DNA of 64,000 nt from contig NZ_JAIAZY010000010.1 in NCBI RefSeq assembly GCF_019459225.1, positions 38,807 through 102,806 of the forward strand. Reading direction: 5' to 3'. Source of the stretch: Bacillus sp. IITD106. GTDB taxonomy: Bacteria > Bacillota > Bacilli > Bacillales > Bacillaceae_C. A program made the position numbers and the translations under genes. A model generated the notes under the pieces. It worked only from the letters and a program-made list of their open reading frames with translations. It had not been told where the DNA came from and did not search any database. Below, in pieces: positions 57,013 through 64,000 of the stretch. Position 1 is the stretch's first letter, and each line of letters opens with the position of its first letter.

Positions 57013-57048
57013 AAAGCCAGCTCCTTATCCGGGAGCTGGCTTTTATGA
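57013..57048. terminator. Bidirectional terminator after tyrS
   Basis: AAGCCAGCTCC pairs with GGAGCTGGCTT, followed by TT on the plus strand and flanked by T-rich sequence on the minus strand. It separates tyrS from the convergent kinase gene. Confidence 0.85.
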
Positions 57049-58308
57049 AATCTTAAATCCCTCAGTAGGAAAAGCAAACTCGAATGTCGTTCCATTACCA
57101 ACTTCGCTTTTAACAGAAATGGTACCATTCATTGCTCTAACAATATTATAAGCTACCATAATACCAAGCCCCGTACCGCTTTCTCCTTTTGTAGAATAAT
57201 ACGGTTCGCCTAGATGCTCTATTTGCTCAGCTGTCATTCCTTTTCCAGTATCTTGAATCCGAATGAGATGATTTGTTTGAGAAGATTCTACTTCAATTGT
57301 AATGGTCCCCCCATCATCCATTGCTTCAATTGAATTTTTAATAATATTTACGAAGCATTGATGAAAGCTTTGTCGGTCTCCCATAATCTGAATCGTAGCT
57401 TCGAACTTTGTATCTATCGTTACCATACTTTTTTTTGCAAGGGGCTGGAGTGTATTAACAACAAATTGCAACTCCTCATTCACATCAAGTAATTCGATTG
57501 TTTCAATTTGAGGCTTAGAAAAGTTTAAAAAATTTTGAATAACTTTTTCAGCGGAATTAAGTTCGCTTTTTAAAATAGAGAGATATTGGTCGCTCTTATC
57601 TTTTGTAATCGTCTCATCCTGCATGAGTTGAACAAATCCAATAGCGGCTGTTAATGGATTTCGAATTTCATGAGAAATTGCCGCAGCCATTTTCTCGACT
57701 ACTTCTAATCTTTTTGTCTTCACTAAATGGCGACGAAGATAAAGTGATTTACAAACGATTTCAATAATAATGGCTATGATCGCTACACCGAGAGGTTGAA
57801 TGATTAAATATCCAAAAACTATATCAAAAACTGTATCGAAAACTGGGTATGGTTGTTGGTTTAATTCAAAAAAAATAATGAGAAAAATGCTAATAATAAG
57901 GGACATTCCAGTAGCTATTATCACTCTACTTTTTGAAGTTTTCTTTAAAAACCAGGGTGACATTTTCCAAAATATTAAAGAGAAGATGACAATCATAATG
58001 GATGTATAAAAAAAACCGGAATTTAAACCATATATTCCTCTAACTATTATGATAAACAGACCTAGTAATGGACCTATTCCAACATAGAGACCACCAATTG
58101 TAAAAGGTATAAGCCGTAAGTCCAAAATAATACCGTCGTTGAAACGATAAGGTAAAATAAAACAAATGACCAAGGATATAAATGAAAAGATAGTAGCAAA
58201 TATTATGTAGGATTTTAAATTGTTAGAACATCCTATATACAAAATAAGGATAAACAGTAATATGATTATTAAAGATAGGTTAAAAAAGAAATAAATGGTT
58301 ATGTCCAA
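57043..58308 (-). CDS. KinB-like membrane sensor histidine kinase 1
   Basis: A 421-residue sensor kinase. About six membrane helices occupy residues 1-187, with the LytS-type 5TM motif LDLRLIPFTIGGLYVGIGPLLGLFIIIVRGIYG. The HisKA motif ISHEIRNPLT has the phospho-His at 213; the ATPase domain has NIIKNSIEAM (N box), DTGKGM (G1) and GTGLGIMVAYNIVRAM (G2). TTG start behind AGGAGAG. No response regulator is nearby, so it is an orphan kinase. The layout resembles sporulation kinase KinB, which feeds Spo0F; that pathway is inferred. Confidence 0.9.
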   Translation of the reverse strand: MDITIYFFFNLSLIIILLFILILYIGCSNNLKSYIIFATIFSFISLVICFILPYRFNDGIILDLRLIPFTIGGLYVGIGPLLGLFIIIVRGIYGLNSGFFYTSIMIVIFSLIFWKMSPWFLKKTSKSRVIIATGMSLIISIFLIIFFELNQQPYPVFDTVFDIVFGYLIIQPLGVAIIAIIIEIVCKSLYLRRHLVKTKRLEVVEKMAAAISHEIRNPLTAAIGFVQLMQDETITKDKSDQYLSILKSELNSAEKVIQNFLNFSKPQIETIELLDVNEELQFVVNTLQPLAKKSMVTIDTKFEATIQIMGDRQSFHQCFVNIIKNSIEAMDDGGTITIEVESSQTNHLIRIQDTGKGMTAEQIEHLGEPYYSTKGESGTGLGIMVAYNIVRAMNGTISVKSEVGNGTTFEFAFPTEGFKIS

Positions 58309-58378
58309 TCAGCAATCTCTCCTAAGTACGTAATTTAAAGTGCAAATATTACGAATAAATCAGGGAAAAGAATGTATT

Positions 58379-59623
58379 TTAAATCATTCGCTTAAATGAG
58401 AAGCGATAAGTTGTACCAATCCCCATTTCACTTTTTACATCAATCGTCCCTTTCATTGCTCGAACGATGCTGTATGCGACCATAATTCCAAGACCAGTTC
58501 CTTTTTTACCGTTTGTTACATAGTGCGGTTCTCCAAGACGTTCGATATTAGTCTTACTCATTCCTAATCCAGAATCTTTAATATATATAAGGATATTTTT
58601 TTTGTTTACTTCGGTTTCTATTAAAATGTCCCCGCCATTTGGCAACGATTCAATGACATTTCGCATGATATTAATAAAGCATTGATGGAATTTCTGACGG
58701 TCCCCTTCAATGTATCCAATTGAAGAGAATTTACAGGATATTTTGATAGAATATGAGTTTGCAAGAGGTTCCATTAATTTTAAAATATGAAAAAGTTCGT
58801 TATTAACATTAAGTTTTTCTAGCTCATCAATTTGTGGCTTTGAAAAAGTTAAATAGTCTTTTATGACTTGTTCTGCTGCCTCTAATTCTCCCTTTATAAT
58901 GGAAAGATACTGCAATCTCTTTCTTGATTCCAATGATTCCTCGTCTAGCAGCTGGGCGAATCCAATCGCAGACGTCAGCGGGTTCCGGATTTCATGAGAG
59001 ATGGCAGCGCCCATTTGTTCAACAGCTTCAAGCTTTTCAGTTTTTAATATTTGTTGATATAGCTGTTGATTTTTTTCAATCATCTCAACAATAAATGAAA
59101 GCATGGCAACACCGATAGGAGCAACGACGATTAAAGCAATAAAAATATCTAGAATCCGAAAAGGAGGAATCGAGACTACTATTATCGTTAAATTAATGAT
59201 GGAAAATAAAAGTGTGAAACTGGTTGAAAATATAGTTCTCTGGATAGGAAGCAGCTTTAGAAACCACGGTGATATAAACCAAGTAATGATACTTAATAAA
59301 CTATAATATCCTAGTATAAAATAGAATCCGAAATCAATGCCATAAAAGGAACGGAAGACAATAATAAGGAGAGCTAGCAATGGCCCTTGCCGCAAATACA
59401 AAGCTCCAATCATAAAGGGTACCATACGTAGATCCATAAACATGGAATCATTTAATCTGTATGAAAATAGATAACATACCAAAATGGAAACTATACAATA
59501 TAAGAGTGCGGTTTTTTTATAGTACTGAAAGGTTACGAATCGTTTTGGAAGTATAAAACAAAGAAACAGAAGGACAATTAGTAAGGATAAATTGAATAGT
59601 AAATGCGTCGTTAAATTCTCCAA
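58379..59623 (-). CDS. KinB-like membrane sensor histidine kinase 2
   Basis: A 414-residue paralogue of the preceding kinase, encoded directly upstream in the same direction with a 70-base gap. It has the same 5TM/6TM sensor (MDLRMVPFMIGALYLRQGPLLALLIIVFRSFYG), phospho-His 210 in ISHEIRNPLT, N box NIMRNVIESL (one Asn replaced by Val relative to kinase 1), G1 DSGLGM and G2 GTGLGIMVAYSIVRAM. TTG start behind AGAGG. Shared domain order and local identity show a tandem duplication. Confidence 0.9.
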   Translation of the reverse strand: MENLTTHLLFNLSLLIVLLFLCFILPKRFVTFQYYKKTALLYCIVSILVCYLFSYRLNDSMFMDLRMVPFMIGALYLRQGPLLALLIIVFRSFYGIDFGFYFILGYYSLLSIITWFISPWFLKLLPIQRTIFSTSFTLLFSIINLTIIVVSIPPFRILDIFIALIVVAPIGVAMLSFIVEMIEKNQQLYQQILKTEKLEAVEQMGAAISHEIRNPLTSAIGFAQLLDEESLESRKRLQYLSIIKGELEAAEQVIKDYLTFSKPQIDELEKLNVNNELFHILKLMEPLANSYSIKISCKFSSIGYIEGDRQKFHQCFINIMRNVIESLPNGGDILIETEVNKKNILIYIKDSGLGMSKTNIERLGEPHYVTNGKKGTGLGIMVAYSIVRAMKGTIDVKSEMGIGTTYRFSFKRMI

Positions 59624-59764
59624 TTGTTAACCTCTTTTTCTTATAATTTAGATAAATATTACTATGGAGGCTGTAAATGCACAACAACTTTTTACATATT
59701 CAACCATTAATTTAATAGATTTCACAAAATTTTTGCAGTATATTGAAATTAAGAGGGAATATAC

Positions 59765-60157
59765 ATGGGGGTTGTTGCGTTGACAAAAACTACGAATATT
59801 GCTCCGTGGCTGTCAGTAAATAATGGGGCTAGGGCTGTTGAATTTTATCAAAAGGGTTTTGGTGCCGAAGAAGTATATCGACTTGGAGAAAATGATACTG
59901 TAATGATTTCTCAACTTTCGGTCAATGGAGCCATTTTTTGGATTCAAGAAGACGCCGCTTCGAGCCCTGAAGTAGTAGGGCAAGGATCAGTACGGATGAT
60001 TCTAACAGTGGATGATCCAGATGCTATGTTTGAAAAAGCCGTTGCAGCAGGAGCTAAGGAAATTGCACCTATATATGAAGAGCATGGATGGAGGATCGGG
60101 CGTATCGAGGATCCTTTTGGGCATCATTGGGAGATTGGGAAAATGACTGTAGAGTAG
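59765..60157 (+). CDS. VOC/PhnB-like glyoxalase-fold protein
   Basis: A 130-residue single vicinal-oxygen-chelate domain of the PhnB type (APWLSVNNGARAVEFYQKGFGAEEVYRL ... RIGRIEDPFGHHWEIGK). Metal ligands are less clear than in glyoxalase I. ATG 59765 follows GAGGGAA; TTG 59780 is an in-frame alternative. Function unknown; related proteins include bleomycin-resistance-like binders and demethylmenaquinone enzymes. Confidence 0.85.
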   Translation: MGVVALTKTTNIAPWLSVNNGARAVEFYQKGFGAEEVYRLGENDTVMISQLSVNGAIFWIQEDAASSPEVVGQGSVRMILTVDDPDAMFEKAVAAGAKEIAPIYEEHGWRIGRIEDPFGHHWEIGKMTVE

Positions 60158-60205
60158 GATTCCGGAAATTTGCTAGTATGAAAAGAATAAAGGGAGTTCA
60201 TATGA

Positions 60206-60361
60206 ATGTTTAGCCTTTTTAAAAGAAAATGCAATATATGTAAGAGAACAGTTGAGAGCAAGTTGCTCAGAAAATATGTAAATGATAAAGGAAAAAAGAT
60301 AGCACTTTGCGAACAATGTACGGTCTACGCTGAAAGAAGAGCGTTTAGAAAAGCAAATTAA
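60206..60361 (+). CDS. 51-residue zinc-ribbon protein
   Basis: A very short gene with a clear GGGAG site 9 bases before ATG 60206. The product begins MFSLFKRKCNICKRTV and has two Cys pairs, CNIC and CEQC (residues 9/12 and 35/38), the spacing of a single zinc ribbon, with a strongly basic composition. No family is recognised. It lies between the VOC gene and glutathione peroxidase. Confidence 0.65.
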   Translation: MFSLFKRKCNICKRTVESKLLRKYVNDKGKKIALCEQCTVYAERRAFRKAN

Positions 60362-60439
60362 AGCTGAAGTGTTAAGCTAGAGCATTTAAACATGATTTCA
60401 TTGCTGAAATTTTTACATTTTGAATTAAGGAGAGATGTT

Positions 60440-60919
60440 GTGCAAACCATATATGACTTTATAGTAAAGATGCCAGATGGAAAAGAAAAATCATTGAGTG
60501 ATTATAAAGGAAAAATACTACTTATTGTAAATACAGCTAGTAAATGCGGCTTTACACCCCAATTTGAAGGCCTGCAAGCCCTTTATGAAAAATATAAAGA
60601 GCAAAATTTTGAAGTACTTGGTTTCCCCTGTGACCAATTTAAACAACAAGAATTTGATCATATTGAAGAAACGATTCAATTTTGTCAAACAAACTATGGA
60701 GTTACCTTCCCAATGTTCGCTAAAATTGATGTGAACGGAACAAATGAACACCCTCTATACACTTATCTAAAAGCACAAAAAAGTGGCATGTTTTCAAAAG
60801 CAATAAAATGGAATTTTACCAAATTTCTTGTTGATCAAAATGGTACAGTTGTTAAACGCTATTCTCCTACGACCAAGCCTCAACAGATCGAAGAAGATAT
60901 AGTAAAATATTTATCATAA
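60440..60919 (+). CDS. Glutathione/thioredoxin peroxidase
   Basis: A 159-residue member of the GPx family, which in Bacillus is thioredoxin-dependent. The peroxidatic Cys is in VNTASKCGFTPQF, followed by LGFPCDQFKQQEF (second Cys and Gln of the catalytic tetrad) and IKWNFTKFLVDQNG (Trp, Asn). GTG 60440 is 5-6 bases after AAGGAGAG and gives the standard N terminus MQTIYDF; the frame from 60392 adds 16 residues without a site. A decayed copy of its 3' end lies at 63887. Confidence 0.92.
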   Translation: MQTIYDFIVKMPDGKEKSLSDYKGKILLIVNTASKCGFTPQFEGLQALYEKYKEQNFEVLGFPCDQFKQQEFDHIEETIQFCQTNYGVTFPMFAKIDVNGTNEHPLYTYLKAQKSGMFSKAIKWNFTKFLVDQNGTVVKRYSPTTKPQQIEEDIVKYLS

Positions 60920-60921
60920 GA

Positions 60922-60953
60922 TTCCCGCTCCTGATAGAGTGGGTTATTTTATT
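60922..60953 (+). terminator. Terminator after glutathione peroxidase
   Basis: CCCGCTC (60924-60930) pairs with GAGTGGG (60937-60943, one G-U), followed by TTATTTTATTT. A near copy lies at 63964-63996. Confidence 0.7.
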
Positions 60954-61072
60954 TGACTCAAGTTGAATCTATGATATCTATTCTTTTAAAGTTATAATAT
61001 CATTAAGAACTAATTGTTATTTATTGTAGATAAAGAATATTTATATTTTTTCAAAAATGGGGGAAGAGGAAA

Positions 61073-63874
61073 ATGGGGACAAAAATTTTTGATGTTGAAA
61101 AATATGCAGCAAAAGCAAGGCAAGCTGTAGCGGAAGGAATCGTGTTGCTAAAAAATGATCGTCATGTACTTCCATTAAAAAAAGGCAGCAAGATTGCAAT
61201 ATTTGGGAGAAGCCAATTCAATTATTATAAAAGTGGAACGGGATCTGGAGGTTTGGTTAATACTTCATATGTCGTAAGTATTTTGGATGCTTTAGAACAA
61301 AGTGAAAGTTTTTCCATAAATAATAATGTGAAAAATACATATTTGGACTGGTTGAAGGACAATCCATTTGATGCGGGAATTGGTTGGGCAAATGAACCTT
61401 GGTCACAGAAAGAGATGCCATTAAGCGAAGACTTTGTTGATTCGGCGAGAAAAGAATCGGATGTCGCAATTATTATTATAGGACGCACCGCTGGGGAAGA
61501 CAGGGATGCAACAGCCGATGAAGGAAGTTATTTACTGACTGAAACAGAAGAGGAGATGCTTCGCTTAGTTTGCCAAAAGTTTGAACAAACAATTGTCCTA
61601 TTGAATGTTGGGAATATCATTGATATGAAGTGGGTAGATACATACAATCCTTCTGCTGTTCTATATGTTTGGCAAGGCGGGCAAGAAGGTGGAAATGGAG
61701 TACTCGATGTTTTAAATGGAACCGTTTCACCAAGCGGTAAGTTAACGGATACGATCGCTTACAATATTGAAGATTATCCTTCAACACCTTATTTTGGAGA
61801 TGCTAAAAGAAATCTTTATGTAGAAGATATTTATGTTGGGTATCGCTATTTTGAAACTTTTGCAAAAGATAAGGTAATGTATCCTTTTGGCTATGGACTC
61901 TCTTACACTACTTTTTCTATAGAAACAAATTCAGTGAATGTATCAGAAGAAATGATTGAAGCAAAAATTACTGTGACCAATACTGGTAGCTTCGCTGGTA
62001 AAGAAGTAGTGCAGTTGTATTATCAAGCCCCACAAGGGATGCTCGGTAAACCATTTAGAAGTCTTTGCGGCTTTTCTAAAACGAAAACCTTGCAGCCAGG
62101 AGAATCTCAAAGTTTAACAATTGAATGTAAAATCTCTATGCTTGCTTCCTATGATGATAGTGGTGCAACGGGTAATAAGTCCAGTTTTGTATTAGAAGAG
62201 GGTAGATACGATCTTTATATCGGAAATGATGTGCGAACCGCATCGCTAGTTTACAGTTTTACTATAGAAGAAACTCGCGTAATTGAAAAACTTTCGGAAG
62301 CATTGGCACCAGTTACGGCTTTTGAGCGAATGAAACCGATTGTTAATAGTGAAAAGGTTGAAATTGGCTCTGAATCTGTCCCTTTGAGAACAGTGCCAGT
62401 AGCAGATAAAATTAAAAAGAATAAACCAATTACAATCCCGTACAGCGGTGATAAAGGATGGAAACTCAGCGATGTCTCCGAAGAAAAAGTTACCATGGAA
62501 GAATTTATTGCCCAACTCTCAGAGGAAGATTTATGTTGCATCGTAAGAGGGGAGGGAATGAGTTCTCCTAAGGTAACCCCAGGAACTGCTGGAGCATTTG
62601 GTGGAGTAACAGAAGAGTTGCAAAAATTTGGAATTCCTATCGGATGTTGTGCAGACGGTCCAAGTGGAATTCGAATGGACTCTGGGACTATTGCTTTTTC
62701 ATTGCCAAACGGAACATGTCTTGCCTGTTCATTCAATGAGGAACTATCCCAAGAACTGTATGAATTTGTTGGTTTAGAGCTTCGAAAAAACCGAGTGGAT
62801 ACTTTACTTGGGCCAGGAATGAACATACACAGAAATCCTCTAAATGGTAGAAACTTTGAATATTTTTCGGAAGATCCACTTGTAACAGGGAAAATCGCAG
62901 CAGCCCAGTTAAAAGGAATGGGGAAATACGGAGTAGTAGGAACGGCGAAACATTTTGCGGCCAATAATCAAGAATATGAGCGTACAAATGTTGAGGCGGT
63001 TGTATCTGAACGAGCACTTCGAGAAATTTATTTAAGGTGTTTTGAAATAGCTGTAAAAGAAGGAAAAACCTATTCGATCATGTCAACTTATGGACCCATT
63101 AATGGACTTTGGACTGCAAGTAATTATGATTTATTGACTGAAGTGTTACGAAACGAATGGGGATTCGATGGCATCGTAATGACGGATTGGTGGGCAAAAG
63201 GAAATGATGAGGGAGAACTAGGTGATATTAAAAATATATCATCAATGATCAGAAGTCAGAATGATCTATTTATGGTTACAGCTGATGCAAAGCAGAATAC
63301 AACCAATGATAATGCAGTCGAAGGATTAGCGAATGGAAAAGTTACTATCGGTGAGTTTCAACGCAGTGCCATAAATATTTGTAAAGCCTTAATGAAAATG
63401 CCGGCTTTTGATCGAATGAGAGGAATTGAAAGTGAACTGGACCGTGAATTGGAAAAATGTTTAACTGAAGAAGAAGCAGCATATTTCGATATGAAGCAAT
63501 TAAATATAGTAGAAGATTTATCGTTGGAACCAGATACATTTAAAACTAACAAGGGTGAATCTAATGTTTTCCATATCACTGCAAAAGAAAGAGGCATATA
63601 CCAAATTGAATTCACATGCAGAAGTAATTCTGACAATGCGTTAGCCCAAATGCCTGTATCTATCTTTAAAGATAAAGATCTCCTTAAGACGATTACACTT
63701 ACAGGTAATGATACGGAATGGAAAACAGAAGTGATAGATCTTGGCCCAGTATTTTTTAATAATTTTCTCATAAAGATTTATTTTGGCCAAAGTGGGATTG
63801 AAGTTTCTGAATGTATATTAAAGTTAACTCGATCCCTGGAAGATGAAATAAGGGCACATATGGAAAATAGGTAA
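61073..63874 (+). CDS. GH3 beta-glucosidase with permuted domain order
   Basis: A 933-residue family 3 glycoside hydrolase. The domains are in the reverse of the usual order: the GH3 C-terminal alpha/beta sandwich (about 15-260, GIVLLKNDRHVLPL, RTAGEDRD) and the FN3-like domain (about 285-395) come first, and the TIM-barrel catalytic domain follows from about 480 (GCCADGPSGIRM, GPGMNIHRNPLNGRNFEYFSEDP, GTAKHFAANNQE). The nucleophile Asp705 is in GIVMTDWWAKG. A further C-terminal module (about 830-930) looks like a carbohydrate-binding sandwich. No signal peptide is present. The ATG follows GGGGGAAGAGGA. This layout is known from rumen bacterial beta-glucosidases. Confidence 0.9.
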   Translation: MGTKIFDVEKYAAKARQAVAEGIVLLKNDRHVLPLKKGSKIAIFGRSQFNYYKSGTGSGGLVNTSYVVSILDALEQSESFSINNNVKNTYLDWLKDNPFDAGIGWANEPWSQKEMPLSEDFVDSARKESDVAIIIIGRTAGEDRDATADEGSYLLTETEEEMLRLVCQKFEQTIVLLNVGNIIDMKWVDTYNPSAVLYVWQGGQEGGNGVLDVLNGTVSPSGKLTDTIAYNIEDYPSTPYFGDAKRNLYVEDIYVGYRYFETFAKDKVMYPFGYGLSYTTFSIETNSVNVSEEMIEAKITVTNTGSFAGKEVVQLYYQAPQGMLGKPFRSLCGFSKTKTLQPGESQSLTIECKISMLASYDDSGATGNKSSFVLEEGRYDLYIGNDVRTASLVYSFTIEETRVIEKLSEALAPVTAFERMKPIVNSEKVEIGSESVPLRTVPVADKIKKNKPITIPYSGDKGWKLSDVSEEKVTMEEFIAQLSEEDLCCIVRGEGMSSPKVTPGTAGAFGGVTEELQKFGIPIGCCADGPSGIRMDSGTIAFSLPNGTCLACSFNEELSQELYEFVGLELRKNRVDTLLGPGMNIHRNPLNGRNFEYFSEDPLVTGKIAAAQLKGMGKYGVVGTAKHFAANNQEYERTNVEAVVSERALREIYLRCFEIAVKEGKTYSIMSTYGPINGLWTASNYDLLTEVLRNEWGFDGIVMTDWWAKGNDEGELGDIKNISSMIRSQNDLFMVTADAKQNTTNDNAVEGLANGKVTIGEFQRSAINICKALMKMPAFDRMRGIESELDRELEKCLTEEEAAYFDMKQLNIVEDLSLEPDTFKTNKGESNVFHITAKERGIYQIEFTCRSNSDNALAQMPVSIFKDKDLLKTITLTGNDTEWKTEVIDLGPVFFNNFLIKIYFGQSGIEVSECILKLTRSLEDEIRAHMENR

Positions 63875-63886
63875 AACGTATAAAGA

Positions 63887-63959
63887 CAAAATTTCTTGTT
63901 CTCAAAATGGAACAGTTGTTAAACGATATTCTCTTACGATCAAACCTCATCAGATCAAA
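63887..63959 (+). pseudogene. Decayed 3' fragment of a glutathione peroxidase gene
   Basis: Closely matches the end of the peroxidase gene at 60818-60890 (shared runs TCAAAATGG, ACAGTTGTTAAACG and TATTCTC), but with a one-base loss after GTTCT that shifts the frame, and the last codons missing. It is followed by a near copy of the peroxidase terminator. It lies right after the GH3 gene. Confidence 0.85.
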
Positions 63960-63963
63960 AACC

Positions 63964-63996
63964 TGATGTCCCGCTTCTAATAGAGCGGGACATTTC
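63964..63996 (+). terminator. Terminator after GH3 gene, copied from the peroxidase locus
   Basis: ATGTCCCGCT (63966-63975) pairs with AGCGGGACAT (63983-63992), followed by TTC ATTG at the window edge. The core matches the hairpin at 60922-60953. Confidence 0.75.
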
Positions 63997-64000
63997 ATTG

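Noticed and set aside
63768..63998. 76-codon minus-strand frame at the window end
   Set aside because: It runs through the peroxidase remnant and terminator hairpin on the wrong strand.

Overview
The window is 64 kb of AT-rich chromosome from a low-GC, endospore-forming Bacillaceae (Bacillus sensu lato). The evidence is gene content and order: leuS, ytwF, cse60, ytfP, ytgP, ytzG, ytzE, ythPQ, pepV, dat, ytlPQR, ytmP, ytzH, trmB, ytnP, ytzB, ytoP, ytoQ, ytpPQR, sftA, murC, ytxGH, ccpA, acuCBA, acsA and tyrS follow the B. subtilis leuS-to-tyrS backbone as I remember it. Strong AGGAGG-type ribosome sites, frequent TTG/GTG starts, a Tyr T-box and a sigma-B type promoter agree with this. No rRNA, tRNA, CRISPR array, prophage or transposase gene was seen.

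Layout. 1-4.4 kb: 3' part of leuS, a rhodanese, a DppB/DppC-like permease pair without ATPase or binding protein, and cse60. 4.4-19.6 kb: mostly backbone housekeeping genes (flavoprotein, lipid II flippase-like YtgP, rRNA pseudouridine synthase, EcsAB-like ABC pair, PepV/Dat, ThpR, lipid kinase, TrmB, YtnP lactonase) plus a small collagen-like protein. 19.6-20.3 kb: a noncoding block with a 52-bp tandem repeat. 20.6-25.8 kb: an accessory operon of ECF sigma factor, membrane anti-sigma, lipoprotein, two ABC permeases and an ATPase, inserted between ytzB and ytoP, with an ECF-type promoter in front and a 148-bp MITE-like element before the ATPase. 26-31 kb: YtoP/YtoQ/YtpPQR backbone. 31.5-38.7 kb: accessory genes (signal peptidase, GyrI-like/Nudix/GNAT/phosphotransferase operon, DinB, hydrolase, isoaspartyl dipeptidase, spore lipoprotein). 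38.9-47.6 kb: SftA, MurC, YtxGH, an FtsA/PilM-like ATPase with a long extension, and CcpA. 47.6-52 kb: the acuABC/acsA divergon. 52-57 kb: a class A PBP and T-box-controlled tyrS. 57-64 kb: two tandem KinB-like sensor kinases, a VOC protein, a 51-residue zinc ribbon, glutathione peroxidase and a domain-permuted GH3 beta-glucosidase followed by a decayed piece of the peroxidase gene.

Functional links. CcpA is encoded next to its probable targets: acsA has a cre-like site over codons 3-7, where I recall the B. subtilis site. AcuA and AcuC acetylate and deacetylate AcsA, whose target Lys549 is present. Cell-wall genes recur (YtgP/MurJ, Dat, MurC, PBP). Several non-coding elements are shared across the window: two inverted copies of a 148-bp element with compensatory changes in its inverted repeats, two copies of a GC-richer dispersed repeat, a 21-bp phased repeat before ytgP, and the 52-bp array.
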